A stretch of DNA of 64,000 bases from Maridesulfovibrio ferrireducens (GTDB lineage: Bacteria; Desulfobacterota; Desulfovibrionia; Desulfovibrionales; Desulfovibrionaceae). The stretch spans positions 1 to 64,000 of the forward strand of contig NZ_JAEINN010000017.1 in NCBI RefSeq assembly GCF_016342405.1. Reading direction: 5' to 3'. The position numbers were made by a program, and so were the translations under genes. The notes beneath the pieces are model-generated. The model made no database searches. It was not told the origin of the DNA and was given only the letters and a program-made list of their open reading frames with translations. Positions 8,945 to 17,009 of the stretch are shown here, piece after piece (positions within the stretch are counted from its first letter, which is position 1; each line of letters starts with the position of its first letter).

Positions 8945-10279
8945 ATGGACCTCTCTGATTCTAAAAACTACATTGAATCAATTACGCTGACAAATTTTAG
9001 AAAATTCGAGGATCACAAGTTTGAATTTCATCCTCAAATGACAGCTCTTATTGGTAACAATGCCACGGGTAAGAGTTCAATTATTCGTGCTTTAGGTCTT
9101 TTGCTTAACACGTATCTTCTGCGCACAGACTACTATAAATCTTTTGGTGGAATCAAAGATGATGATGTGCGTACTACTTATTTTGAGCAGGAGGGACAGG
9201 TCTTTTCTGAACCCCAAATAGATCCTGAGGTGGAACTCTGCGCAAAGGGTTACCTCCACAATAAAGAAGTTGAATGGTCTCGTTACCTAAAAGATCGTGG
9301 GAAGTATGCCCATGAAGTTATTGATTTAGCAGTAAACAGCAGAGATCTTGTTTCCAAAGGTGATGATTGCGACCTTCCTTTAATTCTAAACTATGGTGTT
9401 GGAAGATTGTGGGAAAAGCTTAAACCAAAACAGAAAGAAATTGATAAAACAGGATCAAGACTTGCGACGTATGAGAACTGTCTTAATCCAAAGTCTGACC
9501 ACGAAAAAATGGTCAAGTGGTTTAAAAAACTGGAAATGTCTGCATGGCAAAAAAAGAGAACTATTTCTGGCCTTGAGTGTGTTAGAAAATCAGTAGTTTC
9601 TTGTATTCCTGGCGTTAATTGTTTTTATTTTGATGCAGGGTTTGATGAGTTAATGATTCAATTTGAAGACGGTCCACTTCAGCCTTTCAGTGTTCTTAGT
9701 GACGGCTACAGAAACATGATAGGCATGGTCGCCGATATGGCCCACAGAGCAGCCCGTCTGAACCCTCATATGGGAGAAAGCGCCAATCAATCGTCTGGTG
9801 TTGTCTTGATTGACGAGGTCGATTTGCACCTGCATCCGAAATGGCAAAGAAGCGTAATCGGAGATTTGAGAAAAACTTTTCCCAATATTCAGTTCATAAT
9901 AACAACGCATTCACCTTTTATTCTGCAGTCGCTGAGTGAGGGGAAGGTTATTGATCTTAATAAAATACAGGAAGACGATTGCTGTTACGATGCAGACCTA
10001 AACGCTCAATCCGTTGAAGACATTGTTGAGGATTTAATGGGTGTGGACGTTCCTCAACGAAGCAAGAAATTGCAGGAAATGTTCGATGCGGCTATTAAAT
10101 ACTACGATGTTCTTGAAAAATCGAAGGATGTTAGCCCAGAATACAAGGAAGAATTAAAAGCGAAGCTTGATGAACTTTCAGCTCCGTTTAGCGACAATAT
10201 TGCTTACCATGCCTTTCTAGAAAGAAAGAGAATTCTTGCAGGTATGTCCGATATGGATGGTGAAGAATGCGGCCTGTAG
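8945..10279 (+). CDS. AAA/ABC-type ATPase, PtuA-like (Septu/retron type)
   Basis: A 444-residue SMC/RecF/OLD-like ATPase. Walker A is GNNATGKSS (37-45) following TNFRKFEDHKFEF. A signature-like SDGYRNMIGMVADMAHRAARL lies near 255-275, Walker B is VVLIDEVDLHLHPKWQ (about 285-300) and the H-loop is IITTHSPFILQSL. The start is set by a strong AAGGAG eight bases before the ATG. Its end overlaps by 13 bases the following HNH-nuclease gene. This ATPase/HNH pairing is the hallmark of Septu PtuA-PtuB and of some retron effectors. ATP sensing or hydrolysis by the ATPase would control the nuclease. No reverse transcriptase or msr/msd region is seen, so a Septu-like reading is preferred. Confidence 0.82.
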   Translation: MDLSDSKNYIESITLTNFRKFEDHKFEFHPQMTALIGNNATGKSSIIRALGLLLNTYLLRTDYYKSFGGIKDDDVRTTYFEQEGQVFSEPQIDPEVELCAKGYLHNKEVEWSRYLKDRGKYAHEVIDLAVNSRDLVSKGDDCDLPLILNYGVGRLWEKLKPKQKEIDKTGSRLATYENCLNPKSDHEKMVKWFKKLEMSAWQKKRTISGLECVRKSVVSCIPGVNCFYFDAGFDELMIQFEDGPLQPFSVLSDGYRNMIGMVADMAHRAARLNPHMGESANQSSGVVLIDEVDLHLHPKWQRSVIGDLRKTFPNIQFIITTHSPFILQSLSEGKVIDLNKIQEDDCCYDADLNAQSVEDIVEDLMGVDVPQRSKKLQEMFDAAIKYYDVLEKSKDVSPEYKEELKAKLDELSAPFSDNIAYHAFLERKRILAGMSDMDGEECGL

Positions 10280-10953
10280 TGAGGGGGAGCATTCCCACAG
10301 AAGGTGAAGGTGAGGACATCACATTTACTAAATATTCTCAAGCTAGAGGCCCGCTGATTGAACGCCTTGGGCCATACTGTTCATATTGTGAAATACGTCT
10401 GGATTCAGCATTGGCTGTTGAACATATCCAGCCTAAGAAAAGAGAATATCATCCTGAATTAGAACTTGTATGGGATAACTTCTTACTTGCCTGCAGCAAT
10501 TGTAACTCAACGAAAGGTGATACAAACGTTGTCTTGGAAGATTACCATTGGCCTGATCAAGACAACACCTACCGATTGCTGCAATATTCTGAGGGAGGAC
10601 TTGTTCACCCTGCTGATGATCTTACTCCTGAAGAAACTCAGAAGGCTTGGAATATTATCAAGCTTACTGGTCTGGATAAGCGACCAACAGACATAAGAGA
10701 AGTAAAAGATAGAAGGCGCGATGCTAGACGTGAAGCTTGGGATACAGCACAAGATTCTAAAGCTGATTTGGAAGAATGTGACTGTGAACAAATGAGAAGA
10801 CAGGTTGTACGTAGCATGAACAGTTTTTGGAGTGTCTGGATGACTGTATTCAAAGATGATCCTGACATGTGCAGACGATTTATTGAAGCTTTACCGGGAA
10901 CTTGCAAGGAATGCTTTGACGGCCAAGACAGCTATAAACCTATCCCCCGCTAA
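10267..10953 (+). CDS. HNH endonuclease, PtuB-like
   Basis: A 228-residue HNH nuclease. The zinc-bound fold is visible as C38-x2-C41, VEHIQPKK with H53, NFLLACSNCN with C76 and C79, and the following STKGDTN, matching the HNH family attached to Septu and retron ATPases (TIGR02646-like). It starts inside the ATPase gene (13-base overlap), so the pair is coupled. It is the predicted toxic effector that nicks or cuts DNA when released by the ATPase. It lies 15 bases before the Res gene, which places this pair between the modification and restriction genes of the type III-like system. Confidence 0.85.
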   Translation: MRPVVRGSIPTEGEGEDITFTKYSQARGPLIERLGPYCSYCEIRLDSALAVEHIQPKKREYHPELELVWDNFLLACSNCNSTKGDTNVVLEDYHWPDQDNTYRLLQYSEGGLVHPADDLTPEETQKAWNIIKLTGLDKRPTDIREVKDRRRDARREAWDTAQDSKADLEECDCEQMRRQVVRSMNSFWSVWMTVFKDDPDMCRRFIEALPGTCKECFDGQDSYKPIPR

Positions 10954-10968
10954 GAAAGAATATTATTA

Positions 10969-13900
10969 ATGAAAATACAATTCAATCCAGATCTCGGTTA
11001 CCAGCATGAAGCAATTTCGGCCATAACTTCTATTTTTGAAGGGCAGGAGATTTGTCAGACCAACTTCACCGTTGCACCTTTGAAATCCTTTGGTGACGGA
11101 GCACTCCTTTCTCATTCTGAAATGAATGCCCTTGGTGTGGGTAATCGTCTCCGCCTTCTTGATGACGATATCCTTTCTAATATCAGAAAGGCCCAACTTA
11201 GAAATGGTCTTGCTCCTTCTGAAGATCTAGATTCTCTTAATTTCACTGTCGAGATGGAAACCGGAACTGGTAAAACTTATGTTTACTTACGTTCTATTTT
11301 CGAGCTGAATCAGTTGTATGGATTGACCAAATTCATAATTGTCGTTCCTTCTGTGGCAATTAAGGAAGGGGTGAATAAGTCACTTCAAATGATGGAAGAA
11401 CATTTCAGTGGTCTCTATGAGAATGTCCCTTTTGACTATTTCGTTTATGACTCCCAGAAACTAGGTCAGGTTCGCAACTTTGCCACGACTGATTCTATCC
11501 AGATCATGGTCATTAATATTGACGCGTTCAGGAAGAGTTTTAGCGATCCCACCAAAGAGAATAAAGCAAACATTATTCATCGTCCACATGACCGGATGAC
11601 AGGCTCTAAGCCTATTGAGTTCATTCAGGCAACGAATCCCATTGTTATTATAGATGAACCGCAGAGTGTTGATACAACTTCTAAGAGTAAGCAGGCTATT
11701 GAGTCGCTTAATCCTCTTTGTACTCTTCGGTATTCTGCAACTCACGTAGAGAAGTATCATATGCTCTACAGACTTGATTCCGTAGATGCTTATGAGCAGA
11801 AGTTGGTTAAACAGATTGAAGTCGCTGGAATTGAAGTTCAAGGCGGACATAATAAAGCTTATGTTAAGCTGTTGTCTGTCAATAATAAGAAGAGCCCAAT
11901 TACGGCGAGAATTGAACTGGATGTTCGTATGCGTAATGGTGAAGTCAAGCGCAAAACTAAAACCGTTAAAAGCGGTGATGATTTGCTAGATCTTTCAGGA
12001 GGGCGTGATGTTTACGATGGGTACATCATAAATGATATTTATTGTGAAGAAGCTAGCGAATATATCGATTTCACCAGTCAGGAGGATATTGTTACCCTCG
12101 GTCAAGCGGTTGGAGAGGTTGATCAGGATCAGTATAAAAGGCTGCAAATCCAGAAAACAATCGAAGAGCATTTGAATAAAGAAGTGCGATTGCGACCTCA
12201 GGGGATCAAGGTCCTAAGCCTTTTCTTTATTGATAAGGTTGTCAATTACCGAAGTTATGATGAGGACGGTAATCAGGTGAAGGGTAAATACGCTTTAATG
12301 TTTGAAGAGGAGTATCGAAAGGCTCTTCGCAAGCCTAAATATAACTCATTACTTGAGGGCATTGACCGGGAAACAGCTGCAGCAGGAGTTCACAACGGTT
12401 ATTTTGCGATTGATAGCAAGAAAGACGCTACCGGAGCACAACGACTTAAGGATTCAACTGGCGAAGGAAAGACTGTTGCCGACGAAAGCGCATACCAACT
12501 AATTATGCGTGATAAGGAAAAGCTCCTCAGCTTCGATTCAAAACTTAAATTTATCTTTTCGCATTCCGCTTTGAAAGAAGGTTGGGATAACCCTAACGTC
12601 TTTCAGATCTGTACTTTGAATGAGACTTCTTCAACCATGAAAAAACGTCAGGAAATTGGGCGTGGACTTCGAATTGCGGTTAATCAAGATGGCGAACGTG
12701 TCCATGGATTTGATGTTAATACTCTTACTGTTATGGCCAACGAATCATATGAAGACTTTGCCGCTCAACTCCAAAGCGAGATTGAAAAAGATGAGGGAAT
12801 CAAATTTGGAGTTGTAGAGAAACATATGTTTGCAAATGTTCTGGTCCTTGAAGAGAGCGGAGAAACACGCATGCTCGGCACAGGCGCATCAAAAGAATTA
12901 TTTAACCACCTCAAGAGTGTTGGATATATCGATGCCAGAGGAAATGTTCAAGATTCTTTGAAGATTGCCATTCAAGATAAAACAGTTGATTTGCCAGAAG
13001 CATACCGAGAACAATCTCCTCAGATTACAGGTGCTTTGAAAAAAGTGGCAGGCAAACTTAACGTTAAAAATGCCGATGATAAACGCATAATTTCTGTCAA
13101 ACAGGCTGTTCTTGAAAGTAAAGAATTTAAGGCACTGTGGGATCGGATTAAGTTCAAGACCACTTACCGGGTAGACTTTGATCCTCAAAAGTTAATTGAT
13201 AATTGTTCAAAGGAAATGGCCAATAACCTTGTCGTAGGTAAAGCGCGCTTTGTATACAGAAAAAGTAAGGCGGAGATTAATCGCGGTGGAGTGGATATGG
13301 AAGATCCGACACAAAGCTTGCATGTTTATGATGCCCGTGATTTTGAATTACCAGATTTATTAAGCTATCTTCAGAATGAAACTAATCTTACCCGCAAGAC
13401 TTTGGTAGCAATATTGAAGCAAAGTGAGACTCTGCCCAAATTCAAGAACAACCCTCAAAAATACATTGAGCAAGTGTCAGCAATCATCAAAAATCAGATG
13501 CGGATTTTCATTGTTGACGGCATTAAATATCAATTGATTGGTGATTCACACTTCTATGCTCAGGAACTATTTGAGGAAGAAGAGCTATATGGCTATCTAC
13601 ACAAGAACATGCTGGAAAGTTCTAAATCCGTATACGACCATGTAATCTATGATTCTACTGTTGAAGCAGAATTCGCAAAGCAATTTGAAAGTAGTGATGA
13701 TATTAAAGTTTACGCTAAGCTTCCTGGATGGTTTAAAATCGATACGCCTTTAGGCTCTTATAATCCAGATTGGGCTGTTCTTGTCGAAGTCGATGGGCAG
13801 GACCACTTATACTTTGTCGTGGAAACGAAAGGAACTCCTCTTGTTGGAGCTCTACGTTCAGCAGAGCAAGCTAAGATCAAGTGTGGTCAGGCTCATTTTG

Positions 13901-13977
13901 CCGCGATTGGGAATGACGTTGATTTCACTGTGGCTAATAGTTTTGAGACTTTTAGTGAATTATTGGCGCAGAAATAG
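10969..13977 (+). CDS. res: Type III-like restriction subunit (Res), DEAD helicase-nuclease
   Basis: A 1002-residue superfamily 2 helicase with a C-terminal nuclease. Walker A is ETGTGKT (about 97-103), motif II is IIDEPQS (DEPQ at 229-232, the usual type III Res variant), motif III is RYSATH, and motif VI appears in HSALKEGWDNPN...KKRQEIGRGLRI (about 530-570). Near the C-terminus STVEAEF...GSYNPDWAVL...YFVVETKG gives the PD-ExK-type endonuclease core. With Mod it should form a type III restriction complex that translocates and cuts unmodified DNA. Its stop is separated from the convergent 455-residue gene by only two bases, which leaves no room for a terminator between them. Confidence 0.9.
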   Translation: MKIQFNPDLGYQHEAISAITSIFEGQEICQTNFTVAPLKSFGDGALLSHSEMNALGVGNRLRLLDDDILSNIRKAQLRNGLAPSEDLDSLNFTVEMETGTGKTYVYLRSIFELNQLYGLTKFIIVVPSVAIKEGVNKSLQMMEEHFSGLYENVPFDYFVYDSQKLGQVRNFATTDSIQIMVINIDAFRKSFSDPTKENKANIIHRPHDRMTGSKPIEFIQATNPIVIIDEPQSVDTTSKSKQAIESLNPLCTLRYSATHVEKYHMLYRLDSVDAYEQKLVKQIEVAGIEVQGGHNKAYVKLLSVNNKKSPITARIELDVRMRNGEVKRKTKTVKSGDDLLDLSGGRDVYDGYIINDIYCEEASEYIDFTSQEDIVTLGQAVGEVDQDQYKRLQIQKTIEEHLNKEVRLRPQGIKVLSLFFIDKVVNYRSYDEDGNQVKGKYALMFEEEYRKALRKPKYNSLLEGIDRETAAAGVHNGYFAIDSKKDATGAQRLKDSTGEGKTVADESAYQLIMRDKEKLLSFDSKLKFIFSHSALKEGWDNPNVFQICTLNETSSTMKKRQEIGRGLRIAVNQDGERVHGFDVNTLTVMANESYEDFAAQLQSEIEKDEGIKFGVVEKHMFANVLVLEESGETRMLGTGASKELFNHLKSVGYIDARGNVQDSLKIAIQDKTVDLPEAYREQSPQITGALKKVAGKLNVKNADDKRIISVKQAVLESKEFKALWDRIKFKTTYRVDFDPQKLIDNCSKEMANNLVVGKARFVYRKSKAEINRGGVDMEDPTQSLHVYDARDFELPDLLSYLQNETNLTRKTLVAILKQSETLPKFKNNPQKYIEQVSAIIKNQMRIFIVDGIKYQLIGDSHFYAQELFEEEELYGYLHKNMLESSKSVYDHVIYDSTVEAEFAKQFESSDDIKVYAKLPGWFKIDTPLGSYNPDWAVLVEVDGQDHLYFVVETKGTPLVGALRSAEQAKIKCGQAHFAAIGNDVDFTVANSFETFSELLAQK

Positions 13978-13979
13978 TT

Positions 13980-15347
13980 TTATTTTGACCTGCTAGCTTT
14001 TAACCGCCGTTCGCATTCTGCCCCCGATAGAAGTTCTCCGTGTTTAATGCAGCAATCAGCGTGCTCGTAGTTTCTATAGACGTTGTCATATTCCAGCTGT
14101 GTATATAATTTTAGAGGTTTATTACTGTTTACTTGGAATTCTTCTACTCCTGTACGCCCTTGTTGCTGATATTCCGATAGGGTTTTTCCGTATAAATTTG
14201 AATTTAAAAAATCATGAATTGCTTCATTGGCAGTTTTTTTAAAATAATTTATTTGATCCCATATGTATAACCCAATTGTGCGCGTTTCGTTTGTTTCTCT
14301 ATATGCAAGTACATGATTTGTGATATTTTCTTTTTGATTAAGTTGTTCTTGAAATTTGGTCAGTTGCTGGTGTAAAGGGTAAACTGTGTTTATGTAGCTG
14401 TCTACGATGGATCTCATAGTGGTAAGGATTGTTTTAGTTGAAAATTTTTCATGAGAAGGGTTTAATCCATACAAAATGTTATACTTGTAAAATTCTATAG
14501 TGTGGTTCGGTGGTCCGTGTCTTTTTTGATAATTTTCGATGTCTTTTCTGCATTTAACTATAGCTTTTTTGGGTGTAAAATCTTTAGCACTAAAATCAAC
14601 ACCAACTACTATTTCGTAACTATTAATTAACTTGTCAATTTCCTGATGGCATAGTGTTGCAGTATTAGGTTCTTTTTTTAGAGTTTTAATGAATTTATGA
14701 TCAGTTTCCGTGTGGTTTTTACGTAGAAATAATTCAGGATTATTAGATCTTAATAAACTAAAGTTGGATTTGATCATTTCAGCAGGGGAAGCAATACAGA
14801 AGAGTTCATGAGCAAGTAAGCCATACGTATACGATATAGCGTGCAAAATATTTATTCCAGCTTTAAATTCATCACTCCAATCCTGAATGGATGGTATAGG
14901 AAATCTTATGTCCCAAATGTATGTGTCGTATTCAGGATGTTTTTCATTGTGTAGTTCTATTACGGCGGCGGTCATAAGTAATTTAAAATCACATTTGTTG
15001 CATTTTGCATTGTAGAAAAAAGGTGATGGTAGATCTCTATACGTCGCCTTGTGGGCGTTATTATAGGGGCAAAGTTTTGTCTTGCAATATCTTTCTAATG
15101 CTGGGTCTATCTTGAGTTTTTCTTCTCGTAGTTTTCTCCATTTTGAAATAAATGCAAATTCTGGGGTTTCTTCAAAGTTTACTACTCCTGCGATAACCAA
15201 GTCATTGAAGTATTTCCTCTTTATATATTCGACACGCCAGAAATTTTTTACATGGTTCTCTGAAAAGTCATTAAATTCAGTTTCAGGGTCGTATTTATCA
15301 ACAAGTTTTTTTAACCTTTTAAGATCCTTTTCTGTCTTTTTGTTCAT
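13980..15347 (-). CDS. Uncharacterised 455-residue protein of the island
   Basis: I do not recognise the family. The protein is soluble and lysine-rich. An early zinc-ribbon-like part has cysteines in CKTKLCPYN and YNAKCNKCDF (about residues 86-120), with another Cys cluster near the C-terminus (ADCCIKHGELLSGAECERR). The central part is helical and rich in His and Asn. The region is distinctly AT-rich, more so than the restriction genes. It is transcribed towards the res gene and lies between it and the integrase, so it is probably cargo of the island. A role in defence or in element maintenance is possible but there is no motif evidence. Confidence 0.7.
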   Translation of the reverse strand: MNKKTEKDLKRLKKLVDKYDPETEFNDFSENHVKNFWRVEYIKRKYFNDLVIAGVVNFEETPEFAFISKWRKLREEKLKIDPALERYCKTKLCPYNNAHKATYRDLPSPFFYNAKCNKCDFKLLMTAAVIELHNEKHPEYDTYIWDIRFPIPSIQDWSDEFKAGINILHAISYTYGLLAHELFCIASPAEMIKSNFSLLRSNNPELFLRKNHTETDHKFIKTLKKEPNTATLCHQEIDKLINSYEIVVGVDFSAKDFTPKKAIVKCRKDIENYQKRHGPPNHTIEFYKYNILYGLNPSHEKFSTKTILTTMRSIVDSYINTVYPLHQQLTKFQEQLNQKENITNHVLAYRETNETRTIGLYIWDQINYFKKTANEAIHDFLNSNLYGKTLSEYQQQGRTGVEEFQVNSNKPLKLYTQLEYDNVYRNYEHADCCIKHGELLSGAECERRLKASRSK

Positions 15348-15403
15348 GACTGTCCTGGTTGGTAATGTGAACGTTTTGCTCTTTTAAGTTTGTCATTAAA
15401 ATA

Positions 15404-16567
15404 TTAATTGCTATTTATTTTTTTTATATTCACAACGTTGTCCTTCTCATCTTTCCTAATGCCCTCAAAAATATCCCCTGCAACATCCGAGGCGCGCTGT
15501 AGAGCATCATCTCTCAAATGAGCATATCGCTGGGTCATTGCGGAACTCTTGTGAGTCATGAGCTTCTGCAATGTATATAGGTCAACTTTTCCGGAACTGG
15601 CAAGCATAGAGGCGTATACATGCCGTAGGCCGTGAAGGGGGCGGAAGTCCTTCGGGAGTCCTGCCTCTTTTTTTATGATAGCTGTGGCCCTACGACAGTC
15701 CTTGCGTGCTCCGTCATCTGCTCCGGGGAAGACATAGTCGCTGGTGGAGCGTTCGTGGTTTTTGAGTACCTGTCGTGCTGCTTGATTGAGCGGAATTTTC
15801 TGGTCAACTCCGCTTTTTGGATCTTTCAGAGTGATAAATCCACGCTTGAAGTCGATATCCTTCCACCGGAGGCGGAAGAGTTCACCACGACGCATGCCGG
15901 TGTAGAGGGCCATCTGCATCAGGTTGGCGACCTGTTGGTTCGGTGATTCGTTAAGGACTTTGAGAAGAGCTTTAAGCTGCTCAGTGGTCAGGTCTTCGGT
16001 TTTAATATTATTTATCTTTGGCATTTCGAAATGGAGGCGTGAAGCGTCAATAGAAGGGCATAATCCTCTTTGAACACTATAGTTAATAATTCGTTTGAGA
16101 AGTACTATAGCGTGCTTTATAGTCGCAGGGGCAAGCCCTTTCTTTGTCAGTCTATGCCTAAGCCTATCTACATCCAAAGTGACAAGTTCTTGGTGTTGCT
16201 TTTTGCCAAAGTCTTTTTCAAGGTGTGCCTTCCATAGGTAGTAGTCGTTCCTGATGCTCTTATTTGCTTGCTTGGCTTCATAGAATGCGTCCCATAACTT
16301 TGAGATCGTGCCGGATTCTTCCTGAATTTTATCGTCGCGGATTTCTTTACGTGATTTACGTTTACCTTCCAGTCGTTCAGCACGAATTCGGACAGCTCGG
16401 GCAGGAGTCATATCATCTTGAAATTGACGCCCAACTTTTTCTTCTAAAGTCTTTCCATCTTTTTTGAAGACGATATAGTAGATTTTTTCGATGGCATTGC
16501 CGGTTCCAGCTCGTTTGCCTTCTCTGTAGAAGACTCCTGGATAACTTGTGCGAATTCTTTTTGCCAT
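15404..16567 (-). CDS. int: Tyrosine-recombinase integrase of the genomic island
   Basis: A phage-type site-specific integrase of about 387 residues. The catalytic core shows TGMRRGELFRLRWKDI (first Arg), LHGLRHVYASMLASSG (HxxR) and HKSSAMTQRYAHL (His and nucleophilic Tyr). The N-terminal part is an arm-binding plus SAM-like core-binding domain (about 60-160). I prefer the ATG at 16567 (MAKRIRTSYPGVFYREG), the usual start of this type. An upstream in-frame start at 16624 would add 19 unusual residues. The gene lies about 220 bases from a tRNA 3' fragment, the expected arrangement for an integrase at its attachment site, so it is the likely enzyme that inserted the island. Confidence 0.92.
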   Translation of the reverse strand: MAKRIRTSYPGVFYREGKRAGTGNAIEKIYYIVFKKDGKTLEEKVGRQFQDDMTPARAVRIRAERLEGKRKSRKEIRDDKIQEESGTISKLWDAFYEAKQANKSIRNDYYLWKAHLEKDFGKKQHQELVTLDVDRLRHRLTKKGLAPATIKHAIVLLKRIINYSVQRGLCPSIDASRLHFEMPKINNIKTEDLTTEQLKALLKVLNESPNQQVANLMQMALYTGMRRGELFRLRWKDIDFKRGFITLKDPKSGVDQKIPLNQAARQVLKNHERSTSDYVFPGADDGARKDCRRATAIIKKEAGLPKDFRPLHGLRHVYASMLASSGKVDLYTLQKLMTHKSSAMTQRYAHLRDDALQRASDVAGDIFEGIRKDEKDNVVNIKKINSN

Positions 16568-16645
16568 GCTCTTATCGTCCGTGTTGAAATTATGGATTAT
16601 GATTGGTTGTAAAAATGAAACCATATAAACATAGGTCTTGCAAGG

Positions 16646-16680
16646 TTTTCCAACCGTATGTCCAACCTAAGGTTGGAAAA
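16646..16680. promoter_or_regulatory. Inverted repeat upstream of the integrase
   Basis: TTTTCCAACC (16646-16655) is mirrored by GGTTGGAAAA (16671-16680), with a further TCCAACC at 16661-16667 that can pair with the right arm over a 3-base loop. It lies between the integrase start and the attachment site, so an arm-type integrase or excisionase site, or an operator for int, is plausible. This is inference from position and symmetry. Confidence 0.45.
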
Positions 16681-16783
16681 TGAGTGTAAAGGGATGCAAA
16701 GTAAAGAAAAGATTAGTGTATTTAAATAGCTGAATTTGTTACTGTATGACAGTGTATGAAAATAGATGAAAAAAATGGTTCAC

Positions 16784-16831
16784 AGATTCCTAATCTTGGT
16801 GCCACAGGTTCGATTCCTGTCGGGGTCACCA
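16784..16831 (+). other. 3' fragment of tRNA-Arg(CCU): island attachment site
   Basis: The sequence holds the 3' half of a tRNA only: half of an anticodon stem (AGA), loop TTCCTAA with anticodon CCT, TCTTG, a five-base variable region, T-arm ACAGG-TTCGATT-CCTGT, acceptor strand CGGGGTC, discriminator A and CCA. No matching 5' strand (GACCCCG) or D-arm lies upstream, and the 5' anticodon stem breaks down before AGA. This is the usual trace of integration into a tRNA gene: the complete gene should lie at the other end of the island, left of the window. Identity with attP probably begins near 16784. It is not a functional tRNA. Confidence 0.85.
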
Positions 16832-16845
16832 TCTTGAATTATATT

Positions 16846-16880
16846 AAAGGGTTAACTCATATTTTGAGTTGACCCTTTTC
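16846..16880 (+). terminator. Terminator hairpin after the tRNA fragment
   Basis: A 14-base stem (AAAGGGTTAACTCA at 16846-16859 with TGAGTTGACCCTTT at 16865-16878, one G-T pair) and a TATTT loop, followed by T residues. It was probably the natural terminator of the tRNA gene before the island separated it from the 5' half. Confidence 0.8.
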
Positions 16881-17009
16881 TGCGTTTATTTGCGGTTTTT
16901 TTGGGGTGCTGCCAACCGGGGATGCCAACCTGTTTAAGTGAGAATGATTGTGATAATTGATATCGTAATAGAGTTGATTGTTCTGTTGACCGAATTACCA
17001 ATCCGATAA

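Noticed and set aside
8945-10953. Retron with ATPase/HNH effectors
   Set aside because: No reverse transcriptase and no msr/msd-like inverted repeats in the region; the next genes are Mod and Res.
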